Shown here: positions 52,289-60,309 of the stretch, in pieces
Position numbering within the stretch: the first letter of the stretch is position 1
Layout: every line of letters begins with the position of its first letter
Assembly: GCF_015670795.1 (NCBI RefSeq)
Contig: NZ_JADPCJ010000001.1
Location: 171,802 to 235,801 of the forward strand
Length of the DNA stretch: 64,000 nt
From: Collinsella aerofaciens
GTDB taxonomy: Bacteria; Actinomycetota; Coriobacteriia; Coriobacteriales; Coriobacteriaceae
Direction of reading: 5' to 3'
The notes under the pieces: generated by a model
What the model saw: the letters and a program-made list of their open reading frames with translations, nothing else
Database searches by the model: none
What the model was told of the DNA's origin: nothing
Made by a program: the position numbers and the translations under genes

Positions 52289-53421
52289 CACCGCTCCTTA
52301 AACGAAAGTTCGATAGTTACCCTGGAAAACGCGACGGTCACGCCGCCGTGAGCAAGCTTCGGGAAGATCAGTTTACCCCCGTCCGCGAGCGCCGCGCGCT
52401 CGCACACGTTGTCGACCCCCACCGTCGCGCGCACGAAATCAGATGGCGAAACGCTGCCTTCGACCTGCGACAACTCCTCTGCGGAATACGTCGTAAGCGG
52501 GATATTGCGCGCGCGGCAGAAGGCGAGCAGACCCTTCTCGTGCGCCTTCACGTCGATCGTCGCCGCCTCGCGCACGGCCGAAGGCGAGATGCCCGCCTGC
52601 CCGCACGCGAGAAGAAACGCCTCCCCGATCGCTTCGGCGCACGCACCGCGACGGCACCCTATGCCCGCAACGATGCAGGGCACGACAAGGCGAAGCGGCT
52701 CGGGCGCAGGCGCCTGCGCCCGCACGCACGCTGGCTTCCCAGTTTCACCGTCGGGCACGACCTCGCCCGTTGTCTCCGCCGCGCGAACGAACGCACCTGC
52801 ATTCGCGCCAGCGAACGGTGACACGACGATATCGGCCCGAGCGCGGTCGGACGCAATGTCAACCCCCTCAGGCGGCTGTCCCGAAATCGGCATGTCGGAA
52901 TAGAGCGCCACGCGCCCGCCCGAAAGCAGCCTCGCCGACACTCGCTTGATAGCCTCGGGATTCGAAACGGCGAGCCCCTCACAGCGCGCCCACGTATCCA
53001 CCGCCCACACGCCGCGGACGTCGGTCGCCGTTGTGATGACGGGGATGGCCCCTGCCGCGCGTGCCACAGTTTGCGCAAGCTCGTTCGCACCGCCCAAATG
53101 CCCCGACAAAAGCGGGACGGCAAAGCGCCCCGCCTCGTCGATCACCACAACCGCGGGATCTTTTGCCTTCGAGGCGACATGCGGCGCGATCGCCCGCACG
53201 GCGATGCCCGCCGCGCCGACGAACAGAAGCGCGTCCGACGCTTCCCACGCGAGCGCCGTCCATGCGCGCAGGTCGGCCTTCCCCTCGCCGAACCCGCGCG
53301 AAACGGAAACGTTCCAGCCAGGGTCATCTTCACCTGTCTGCGCGCAATCGGAAAGCGCGCGTGCGGTGCGCTCCGCCAACGCATACCCCCTCTCAGTGAA
53401 CGCTATGCAGGAAATCCTCAT
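52288..53421 (-). CDS. cbiG: Cobalt-precorrin-5A hydrolase
   Basis: 377 residues. N-terminal CbiG domain with LLFVGAAGIAVRAIAPHVAS and VIDEAGRFAVPLLSGHLGGAN, central region, and C-terminal CobE/GbiG domain (VAGIGCRRGACAEAIGEAF, TYSAEELSQVEGS). It opens the ring lactone, releasing acetaldehyde. It directly follows the cbiL remnant (stop and start adjacent at 53421/53422). Confidence 0.93.
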   Translation of the reverse strand: MRISCIAFTERGYALAERTARALSDCAQTGEDDPGWNVSVSRGFGEGKADLRAWTALAWEASDALLFVGAAGIAVRAIAPHVASKAKDPAVVVIDEAGRFAVPLLSGHLGGANELAQTVARAAGAIPVITTATDVRGVWAVDTWARCEGLAVSNPEAIKRVSARLLSGGRVALYSDMPISGQPPEGVDIASDRARADIVVSPFAGANAGAFVRAAETTGEVVPDGETGKPACVRAQAPAPEPLRLVVPCIVAGIGCRRGACAEAIGEAFLLACGQAGISPSAVREAATIDVKAHEKGLLAFCRARNIPLTTYSAEELSQVEGSVSPSDFVRATVGVDNVCERAALADGGKLIFPKLAHGGVTVAFSRVTIELSFKER

Positions 53422-53655
53422 CTAGCGCACTACCATCGTCGAGAAGTAGCTGCCCCGATCGGGCACATCGTCGAGCGAGCGGTACACGCGCTCGCCCGGA
53501 AGACCACAGTCCTCTACGAGCTCGGCACCGTCGAAGGCGCCCTCCTCGCGAAGGATGCGCTTCGTGTCCGCAAGCGAGCGGCGCGCCTTCATGACCACCT
53601 TCGTCCCCGACCAGCCGATCACGCGGGGCACCCCGTACAGAACGCCTTTACTCAT
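53422..53655 (-). pseudogene. cbiL: cbiL (cobalt-precorrin-2 C20-methyltransferase) with large internal deletion
   Basis: 77 residues only; CbiL/CobI is normally about 230-240. The start MSKGVLYGV matches the family N-terminus, and from about residue 17 the sequence GTKVVMKARRSLADTKRIL, CGLPGERVYRSLDD and SYFSTMVV matches the family's last ~60-70 residues. The SAM-binding core in between (roughly 150 residues) is absent, so the product cannot be a functional methyltransferase. The frame and its ATG (53653-53655, overlapping cbiD by 8 nt) are intact, suggesting an in-frame deletion or a misassembled repeat. Confidence 0.75.
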
Positions 53656-54832
53656 ACGTCGCCCCCAATTCCCCGATAACTGCATCGGCGCCCGACGTGC
53701 GGAAAAGCTCGCGGCGCTCGGCGTCGAACACGACCGCGGCGATGTCGCATGCGCCCGCCGCGCGGCGGCGCAACCTGTCCTCGATTGCCGCAGCGAGCGA
53801 GGCGCGCGCAGCGTCCCCCACGCCGGCGGCCTCGATTACCTCGAGCGCCACCGTGGTCGTGACGGACGTCATGATCTCGCGCACGGTCTTCGCGCCCGCG
53901 CCGGCCATGGCCGCGTGGGCGGCCAGAATCTCCGCGCGGCAGTCGGCGGTACGCGAATGGGTGTCCATGATGCCGCCCGCGACCTTCACCAGCTTGCCGA
54001 TGTGTCCCACAAGAAGGACATTGGTGAATCCCTCGCGAACGCAGCAATCAATCGCATCGCCTACAAAGTTGGAGATAAAGACCACCGGCGCACCGTTTAG
54101 GTGGAAATGCCCCGAGATGAACTGCGCGCCGTAGTTGCCGGGCGTGAGCACGACTCCGCGCCGCCCCATAGCCGCATGCTGCCGAATCTCGAGCACGATG
54201 CTGTCGCGCAAGGCAGCGAGGCTGCGCGGCTCGACGATGCCCGTCGTGCCCAGGATGGAGATGCCGTCCTTTATCCCCAGGTGCGGGTTGAAGGTCTTTT
54301 CGGCAAGGGCAACGCCCTCGGGTACAGAAATCGTCACAGCAATATTTCCAGAAAAGACGTGCGCGGCGCACACCTCGCGAACCGCCGAAGTGATCATCGC
54401 GCGCGGCGTCGCGTTGATGGCGGCCGCCCCCACCGGCTGCTCGAGCCCGGGCAACGTCACGCGCCCCACGCCCACGCCGCCATCGACGGAAACTTCCGAT
54501 TCGCGCGCGGGCACGCCCTTGCTGCCCGCAGCACCCGTGCCCGACCCCGCATGTTCCACGCGCGCGTACACGAGCACGCCGTCGGTCACATCGGCATCGT
54601 CGCCTGCGTCCTTTCGCACGGCGCACTGGGCGCACCCCTCGCCGATGCATGCGTCGACCACGTTCGCTTCGACGGGCAGCCCGCCGGGGGTGACGATCGA
54701 CACGAGACCGACGGGCTTTCGTGACAAGAGCATCTCGCAGGCCGCCTTCGCCGCGAGCGCGGCGCAGCTCCCCGTGGTGTAGCCGCAGCGCAGGCGGGTC
54801 GTCCCGGTATATATGTAGTGCTCGAAGGCCAC
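53648..54832 (-). CDS. cbiD: Cobalt-precorrin-5B C1-methyltransferase
   Basis: 394 residues from a GTG (54830-54832) 1 nt after cbiF; a longer frame reads through cbiF. LRCGYTTGSCAALAAKAA is the CbiD N-terminal signature; INATPRAMITSAVRE, ILGTTGIVEPRSLAALRDSI and NVLLVGHIGKLVKVAGGIM also fit. Two cysteines in CIGEGCAQC are a feature of the family. It methylates C1. Confidence 0.94.
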   Translation of the reverse strand: MAFEHYIYTGTTRLRCGYTTGSCAALAAKAACEMLLSRKPVGLVSIVTPGGLPVEANVVDACIGEGCAQCAVRKDAGDDADVTDGVLVYARVEHAGSGTGAAGSKGVPARESEVSVDGGVGVGRVTLPGLEQPVGAAAINATPRAMITSAVREVCAAHVFSGNIAVTISVPEGVALAEKTFNPHLGIKDGISILGTTGIVEPRSLAALRDSIVLEIRQHAAMGRRGVVLTPGNYGAQFISGHFHLNGAPVVFISNFVGDAIDCCVREGFTNVLLVGHIGKLVKVAGGIMDTHSRTADCRAEILAAHAAMAGAGAKTVREIMTSVTTTVALEVIEAAGVGDAARASLAAAIEDRLRRRAAGACDIAAVVFDAERRELFRTSGADAVIGELGATYE

Positions 54833-54833
54833 G

Positions 54834-55625
54834 CTAGCTGCTCGCCTTCCGATACCCCGTGGCAAAAGAAGGGTCGTAAAGCTTGCTGCGCTCGTACGAC
54901 TCCGCTTGCGCGCCGTTGTGCGCAAGCCCGCCGCGAGCTCCGAGCACGCGGCCCACCACCACGAGCGCCGTGCGGTCGATGCCCTCTCGCGCGCCCGCAT
55001 CGGCGAGCGTGCCCACTGTGCATCGCACCACGCGCTCCTCAGGCCAGGTCGCCTTGTACACGAGCGCCGCCGGCTCGTCGGAACTGCGGCCCGCGGCCAA
55101 AAGCTCGGCGGAAAGCTCGGCGAGCATACCCGAGCTCAGGAAGATGACCATGGTCGAGCCGCTTTCCGCCATGGTGCGCATGCCCTCGCCCGCGGGCATG
55201 GGGGTGCGTCCGGAAAGCCGCGTGATCACGACCGACTGGCTGATTCCCGGCAGCGTGTATTCCTGGCGAAGTGCCGCCGCGGCACCGCAAAAGCTCGACA
55301 CGCCGGGCACCACCTCGTAGTCCACGCCGTGCGCGTCGAGCGCGTCCATCTGCTCCTGGATGGCGCCGTACAGGCACGGGTCGCCCGTGTGCAGGCGCAC
55401 CACTTCCTCGCCCCGCGCATCTGCCGCGCACATCACGTCGAGCACTTCCTCCAAGGTCATGTGCGCGCTGTCGTAGACGATGCAGGATTCCTTGCACTCA
55501 GCGAGCAGCTCGGGGTTCACAAGGCTTCCCGCCCAAACGACCACGTCGGCTGCGCGCAGAAGGCGCGCCCCGCGCAGCGTGATAAGGTCGGTGGCGCCCG
55601 AGCCTGCGCCAACGATATGAATCAT
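54834..55625 (-). CDS. cbiF: Cobalt-precorrin-4 C11-methyltransferase
   Basis: 263 residues from the ATG at 55623-55625, with GGGAAGGGAAGG upstream. MIHIVGAGSGATDLITLRG, RLHTGDPCLYGAIQEQMD and VTRLSGRTPMPAGE are CbiF signatures. First gene of the minus-strand corrin operon, which extends 16 further genes with start/stop overlaps. The C-terminal ~30 residues are ordinary for the family. Confidence 0.94.
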   Translation of the reverse strand: MIHIVGAGSGATDLITLRGARLLRAADVVVWAGSLVNPELLAECKESCIVYDSAHMTLEEVLDVMCAADARGEEVVRLHTGDPCLYGAIQEQMDALDAHGVDYEVVPGVSSFCGAAAALRQEYTLPGISQSVVITRLSGRTPMPAGEGMRTMAESGSTMVIFLSSGMLAELSAELLAAGRSSDEPAALVYKATWPEERVVRCTVGTLADAGAREGIDRTALVVVGRVLGARGGLAHNGAQAESYERSKLYDPSFATGYRKASS

Positions 55626-55756
55626 CCGAGCCTTCCCTTCCCGTTTCTCATCGCAACCGTTTACGCCGCCATTCGCGCAGCGGGCAAAACACGGCGCCTG
55701 CGGCGGCAATCGGCGCAAATACGCAGGCAGGAGGCGCAATGCAGCCCGCCCTGGCT

Positions 55757-55785
55757 TTGACACGTTCACAAGTGCCCACTATCAT
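55757..55785 (+). promoter_or_regulatory. Consensus promoter of the riboswitch/transporter operon
   Basis: TTGACA (55757-55762), exactly 17 nt, then TATCAT (55780-55785), about 35-40 nt ahead of the riboswitch on the plus strand. Confidence 0.75.
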
Positions 55786-55821
55786 AGTAAAAGTTTCGGC
55801 AACGAGCATATGACAATCGGA

Positions 55822-55979
55822 TAAAAGGAAATGACCGGCGCGGCGCCCGCACAGCCCGCGCTGGCTTGCGGAGGGAACCAGGTGGGAATCCTGGGCAAGG
55901 GACATTACTGTATAGGACGCGCGGGCGAACCGCCTCGCGCCCCAAGCCAGACTGCTTCGCCTTTTCCTCACGGCATCGC
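55822..55979 (+). ncRNA. Cobalamin (AdoCbl-type) riboswitch
   Basis: The conserved blocks are in order: GGGAACCAGGTGGGAATCCT (55873 onward), GGGACATTACTGTAT (about 55900-55913) and the B12 box AAGCCAGACTGC (55944-55955). A P1 stem can form between AAGGAAA (55826 region) and TTTTCCT (55972 region). Downstream, ACCCCGAGGGGT (56001-56012) followed by GCGCTTTTCTTT is a candidate switch terminator. It controls the plus-strand transporter operon. I see no matching riboswitch ahead of the minus-strand cbi operon. Confidence 0.88.
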
Positions 55980-56000
55980 CGTGGCGTTAGCTCCTTGTGA

Positions 56001-56022
56001 ACCCCGAGGGGTGCGCTTTTCT
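56001..56022 (+). terminator. Possible riboswitch terminator
   Basis: ACCCC/GGGGT with a 2-nt loop, then GCGC and TTTTCTTT. A small stem (CACGGC/GCCGTG at 55969-55983) lies between it and the B12 box. Short stem, so tentative. Confidence 0.4.
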
Positions 56023-56083
56023 TTCGCTTGTGCCGACAAGCAACTGTCGCCGGGGGACCGGCAAACCGAGGAAAGGAAAAACC

Positions 56084-57010
56084 ATGTCCGACCAGATGTC
56101 ACGCCGCGGCTTCATGGGCGCCGCAGCAACCGGAGCCGTCGCGCTCGCCGGAGTCGCGCTCGCGGGCTGCTCCAACACCTCCGCGAGTTCCGAGAAATCG
56201 AGTGAAAAGGAGAAGGCCGTGAAGCCGGTCATCCTCGTCACGAGCTTCGGCACGAGCTACAACGACTCGCGCCACATCACCATCGGCGCCATCGAAGACG
56301 CTATCCGCGAGAAGTACTGGCAGGACTACGACATCCGCCGCGCCTTCACCGCGCAGATCATCATCGACAAGCTGAAGAAGCGCGACGGCATCACGATCGA
56401 CAACATGACCGAGGCGCTCGACCGCTGCGTGGAAGACGGTGTGAAGGAAATCGTCGTGCAGCCGACGCATCTCATGGGTGGCCTGGAATACACCGACGTG
56501 AAAGACGAGCTCGACAAGTACGCCGACAAGTTCGACAAAATCTCGCTCGGCGACCCGCTGCTCACCTCCGACGACGACTACAAGAAGGTGGCCGCAGCCA
56601 TTAAGGAGAACATGGCGTCCTTCGACGACGGCAAGACGGCGCTGTGCCTCATGGGCCACGGCACCGAAGCCGATTCCAACGCCGACTATGCCAAGATGCA
56701 GGAAGTGTTCAAGAACGAGGGCTTGACGCAGTTCTTCGTCGGCACCGTCGAGGCTGAACCGACCTGCGAGGATGTTATCGCCGCCGCGAGCGCCGCAGGC
56801 TACAAGAAGGCCGTGCTCGCGCCGTTCATGGTGGTCGCGGGCGACCACGCGAACAACGACATGGCAGACGAGACCGACCCCGACAGCTGGGCTGCGAAGT
56901 TCGTGGCCGCCGGCTTCGAAGTGACGTGCCTGCTCCAGGGTCTGGGACAGAACGTCGCGGTCGACGACATCTACGTCTCGCACGTGGACGACGCCATCGC
57001 CAAGCTGTAA
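56084..57010 (+). CDS. cbiK: Exported sirohydrochlorin cobaltochelatase (CbiK) lipoprotein
   Basis: 308 residues from the ATG at 56084 (GAGGAAAGGA upstream). The N-terminus combines a Tat motif SRRGF (residues 6-10) with a lipobox LAGC (Cys29), so it should be folded, exported and lipid-anchored outside the membrane. The mature part is CbiK: VTSFGTSYNDSR, GHGTEADSNADY (His192) and VVAGDHANNDM (His255), the two His being the metal-site ligands known in Salmonella CbiK. Cobalt insertion normally occurs in the cytoplasm; Desulfovibrio has a periplasmic CbiK. First gene after the riboswitch. Confidence 0.9.
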   Translation: MSDQMSRRGFMGAAATGAVALAGVALAGCSNTSASSEKSSEKEKAVKPVILVTSFGTSYNDSRHITIGAIEDAIREKYWQDYDIRRAFTAQIIIDKLKKRDGITIDNMTEALDRCVEDGVKEIVVQPTHLMGGLEYTDVKDELDKYADKFDKISLGDPLLTSDDDYKKVAAAIKENMASFDDGKTALCLMGHGTEADSNADYAKMQEVFKNEGLTQFFVGTVEAEPTCEDVIAAASAAGYKKAVLAPFMVVAGDHANNDMADETDPDSWAAKFVAAGFEVTCLLQGLGQNVAVDDIYVSHVDDAIAKL

Positions 57011-57045
57011 ACTCGCCGCGCACGGGGGCGCCGGTCGCGTCCCCG

Positions 57046-57092
57046 TGCAACGGGCATGCGCCTTCCCCGACTGACGGCGCATGCCCGTTGCA
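57046..57092 (+). repeat. 17-bp perfect hairpin between cbiK and the lipoprotein gene
   Basis: TGCAACGGGCATGCGCC (57046-57062) pairs with 57076-57092 around a 13-nt loop. A competing stem CACGGGG/CCCCGTG (57021-57027/57041-57047) overlaps its left base. There is no T-tract, so an mRNA processing or stability element is more likely than a terminator. Confidence 0.7.
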
Positions 57093-57154
57093 TTCGCATC
57101 CCGCCCGCCCACCGCACGGCGCGGGCGGTCGAAGCGATTGAAAGGAACCCCTCC

Positions 57155-57688
57155 ATGTTGAAGAAAACCCTCGCCTTCGCCCTGTCGGCGGCGCTTTTCG
57201 CGTTCTCGCTCGCCGGCTGCGGCGGAAATTCAATCGACAGCGCAAAGGCAAGCGATGCCGATTCCCAGGAAAAGACCGAACAGGTGGCCGATGCGCCCGA
57301 GGGCGCAAGCGCTGCCCCCATCACCGCCGACAAGGTGGCCGACGGCACCTATCCGATCACCGTAGATTCCAGCTCGAGCATGTTCAGGATTGTGGACGCC
57401 CAGCTCATCGTGGAAAACGGCTCCATGCACTGCGTGATGACACTTTCCGGCACGGGCTACGGCAAGCTATTCATGGGCACGGGCGACGAGGCTGCCGCCG
57501 CGAGCGAGGCCGACTTCATCCCCTATGCGGAAAACGCGGAAGGCAAGTACACCTACGACGTGCCCGTCGAAGCGCTCGACGAGGACACCGCCTGTGCCGC
57601 GTGGAGTATTAGAAAAGAGCGGTGGTACGACCGCACGCTCGTATTCGAATCCGCCGGCGTCGATCTGCGCGCCGACGCGCTGAAGTAA
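57155..57688 (+). CDS. Small lipoprotein with a NEAT-like beta domain
   Basis: 177 residues. Signal peptide with lipobox LAGC (Cys22); AAAGGAA precedes the ATG. The mature part, from DGTYPITVDSSSSMF through MTLSGTGYGKLFMG and YTYDVPVEALDED to WYDRTLVFES, has the strand order of NEAT-type domains and is paralogous to the N-terminal domain of the following substrate-binding protein. NEAT domains bind haem in other systems; ligand here unknown, possibly a corrinoid or other tetrapyrrole. No close family recognised. Confidence 0.7.
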   Translation: MLKKTLAFALSAALFAFSLAGCGGNSIDSAKASDADSQEKTEQVADAPEGASAAPITADKVADGTYPITVDSSSSMFRIVDAQLIVENGSMHCVMTLSGTGYGKLFMGTGDEAAAASEADFIPYAENAEGKYTYDVPVEALDEDTACAAWSIRKERWYDRTLVFESAGVDLRADALK

Positions 57689-57692
57689 CGCC

Positions 57693-59264
57693 ATGCGGTC
57701 GATTCTTCCCAAGGGGGAAAGCAGGAAGCGTCGCAGCATCGCGGTGCGCGTGATCGCCTGCATTCTCGTCGCCCTGCTCGCGCTTCCTTTCGCGGGGTGC
57801 AGTGCGAGCCCGAACGCGACCGGTGGCACGGCAGGCTCTCAGGAATACACTGTGAGCGTCTCGCTTTCCGGCGGGTCAGGGCGCGCAAGCATCGCCTCAC
57901 CCACCGCAATTGTGAAGGATGGCGACACCTACACCGCGACCATCACCTGGTCGAGTTCGAACTACGACAAGATGACCGTCGACGGCGTGGACTACGCGCC
58001 CGTAAACGACGGCGGCAACTCCACGTTCGAGATACCCGTCACGCTCGACGAGGACATGGCCGTGTCGGCCGAGACCGTCGCCATGTCGACGCCGCACACC
58101 ATCGACTACACGATCCACTTCGACTCATCCACCATGAAGGAGAAATCGGGCGACGATGCAAGCGGCGGCTCCCCTGCGGGAACGGCTTCAAGCGCCGCGG
58201 CCGACTTCCACAACGCAGATTTGGGCTGCGGCTGGGAGCCGACGGGGACGCTTCAGCTAGAATACGCCAAGCACTTCACTATCGACGAGTACGAAGGCGG
58301 CCTGCGGCTTATCTGCATTTCGAACGGGGAGCGCTTCCTCGTGGTGCCGCAAGATGCGAAGGTACCTGATGGGTTGAGCTCCGACATCGCGGTCATAAGG
58401 CGCCCCACCGACAAGGTGTACCTCGTGTCGTCGGCGACGATGTGCCTGGTCGACGCGCTCGATGCGAACGACAATATCATCATGTCGGGCACGAAGGCCG
58501 ACGATTGCTCGGTCGCGGGCTTCAAAAGCGCACTCGAAAGTGGGGAGATCGCCTACGGCGGCAAGTACAGCGCGCCCGACTACGAGCGAATATCGGCCTC
58601 GGGCTGCACGCTCGCCATCGAGAACACCATGATCAACCACACACCCGATGTGAAGGAAAAGCTGCAGAAACTCGGGCTCGTCGCGCTCACCGAACAGTCG
58701 TCGAGCGAGCCCGAAGCACTCGGGCGCGTCGAGTGGATTAAGCTTTTCGGCGTCCTGTTCGACAAGGAAGACGAGGCCGCGCACCTGTTCAACGAGCAGA
58801 AGGCCCGCGTCGAGCAAACGTCGGGGCTCGCGTCGTCAGGTAAAACCGTGGCGTATTTCTACATTAACTCGAACGGGGCCGCCGTCACGCGGCGGGCGGG
58901 CGACTACGTGGCGCAGATAATCGAGCTTGCAGGCGGCAGCTACGCGCTCGATGACGCGCAGACGGCGTCGACGTCAGGTTCGTCAGTAACGCTCGAAATG
59001 GAGCGCTTCTACGCGACGGCGAAGGATGCCGACATCATCGTCTACAACGGCACCATCGACGAATCGGTTACCACCTTGAACGACTTCGTAGGCAAAAACG
59101 CGCTATTGTCGCAGTTCAAAGCCGTGAAGAACGGCAACGTCTGGGTCACAAGCGCCGACATGTACCAGCAGATGACTTCTACCGCCGACATTATCGACGA
59201 ACTGCACGGGGCGTTCACCGGCGATGACGCGAGCGACTTCCATTATCTGAGGAAGCTCGGCTAG
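57693..59264 (+). CDS. ABC substrate-binding lipoprotein with extra N-terminal domain (BtuF-like)
   Basis: 523 residues, longer than usual BtuF/FecB proteins. Lipobox FAGC (Cys36) after a basic start. Residues ~45-150 (YTATITWSSSNYDKMTVDG, FEIPVTLDEDMAVSAET, IDYTIHFDSS) repeat the small lipoprotein's domain; residues ~185-523 are the PF01497-type binding protein (LEYAKHFTIDEYEGGLRL, EWIKLFGVLFDKEDEAA, ADIIVYNGTIDESVT). It delivers a ligand, probably a corrinoid given the riboswitch, to the permease. 4 nt after the lipoprotein gene. Confidence 0.87.
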   Translation: MRSILPKGESRKRRSIAVRVIACILVALLALPFAGCSASPNATGGTAGSQEYTVSVSLSGGSGRASIASPTAIVKDGDTYTATITWSSSNYDKMTVDGVDYAPVNDGGNSTFEIPVTLDEDMAVSAETVAMSTPHTIDYTIHFDSSTMKEKSGDDASGGSPAGTASSAAADFHNADLGCGWEPTGTLQLEYAKHFTIDEYEGGLRLICISNGERFLVVPQDAKVPDGLSSDIAVIRRPTDKVYLVSSATMCLVDALDANDNIIMSGTKADDCSVAGFKSALESGEIAYGGKYSAPDYERISASGCTLAIENTMINHTPDVKEKLQKLGLVALTEQSSSEPEALGRVEWIKLFGVLFDKEDEAAHLFNEQKARVEQTSGLASSGKTVAYFYINSNGAAVTRRAGDYVAQIIELAGGSYALDDAQTASTSGSSVTLEMERFYATAKDADIIVYNGTIDESVTTLNDFVGKNALLSQFKAVKNGNVWVTSADMYQQMTSTADIIDELHGAFTGDDASDFHYLRKLG

Positions 59265-59268
59265 CACC

Positions 59269-60309
59269 ATGAAAAGCCGACTTTCCATGACATACGACGA
59301 ATCGGGGCGCGCCGCGCGGTGTCGCGTCGTGACGGCGCTGCTCGCTGTTGCCCTCATCGTGCTCGTCGGGGCCAACCTGTGCATCGGGAGCGTGCTCGTG
59401 CCAGCAGACCACATCCCCGGCATCCTTTCGGGCGGCGCGGCCAATTCCATGGAAAGCCAGGTCATCTGGGAGATTCGCCTGCCGCGCGTGCTTTCAGCCG
59501 TGCTTCTCGGCGGGGCGCTTTCCCTCTCCGGGTTCCTGCTGCAGACGTTTTTCAACAACCCCATCGCCGACCCGTTCATCTTGGGCGTCTCCTCGGGTGC
59601 AAAGTTCGTCGTAGCGCTTACGATGATTGTACTTCTGGGCGCGAACCAGGCCATGTCCTCCCCGGCCATGGTGGCCGCAGCGTTTCTGGGCTCGCTTATC
59701 ACCATCGGCTTCGTGCTCCTCATCGCACGGCGCATAAGTTCCATGGCCATACTCATCGTGGCGGGCGTCATGGTGGGATACATCTGCTCGGCGGCGACGA
59801 ACTTCCTCATCGCCTTCGCCGACGACCAGTCCATCGTGAACCTGCACAACTGGTCTTTGGGTAGCTTCTCGGGTTCGAGCTGGGACGACATCGCGGTCAT
59901 CGCGGTCGTGGTGATCACCGTGAGCGCATGCGTATTCGCGATATCGAAGCCCCTTTCCGCCTTCCAGCTGGGAGAAGCCTACGCGAAAAGCGTCGGCGTG
60001 AACGTCGCACGCTTCCGCGTGGTGCTCGTCCTTCTAGCGAGCATGCTCTCCGCCTGCGTGACCGCGTTCGCTGGTCCGGTGTCGTTCGTAGGCATCGCGG
60101 TTCCGCATCTCGTTAAGTCGGCGCTGAAGTCGTCGAAGCCTATCCGCGTGATTCCTGCGTGCTTCTTGGGAGGCGCCATCTTTTGCGCGGGCTGCGATTT
60201 GATCGCGCGCACGCTGTTCTCCCCCGTCGAGCTTTCCATCAGCGCCGTCACCGCCATCTTCGGCGCGCCGGTGGTTATTGCACTCATGTTGAAGAAGCGG
60301 GTGAGGTAG
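59269..60309 (+). CDS. BtuC/FecCD-type ABC permease
   Basis: 346 residues with about ten hydrophobic helices. RLPRVLSAVLLGGALSLSG, NPIADPFILGVSSGAKF and GPVSFVGIAVPHLVKSAL are FecCD signatures, the last including the coupling region. A cytoplasmic N-terminal extension of ~20 residues precedes helix 1. It follows the binding protein by 4 nt and abuts the ATPase gene. Confidence 0.93.
   Translation: MKSRLSMTYDESGRAARCRVVTALLAVALIVLVGANLCIGSVLVPADHIPGILSGGAANSMESQVIWEIRLPRVLSAVLLGGALSLSGFLLQTFFNNPIADPFILGVSSGAKFVVALTMIVLLGANQAMSSPAMVAAAFLGSLITIGFVLLIARRISSMAILIVAGVMVGYICSAATNFLIAFADDQSIVNLHNWSLGSFSGSSWDDIAVIAVVVITVSACVFAISKPLSAFQLGEAYAKSVGVNVARFRVVLVLLASMLSACVTAFAGPVSFVGIAVPHLVKSALKSSKPIRVIPACFLGGAIFCAGCDLIARTLFSPVELSISAVTAIFGAPVVIALMLKKRVR

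Noticed and set aside
55648..55971. 107-codon minus-strand frame upstream of cbiF
   Set aside because: Lies across the cobalamin riboswitch and promoter region; no similarity.
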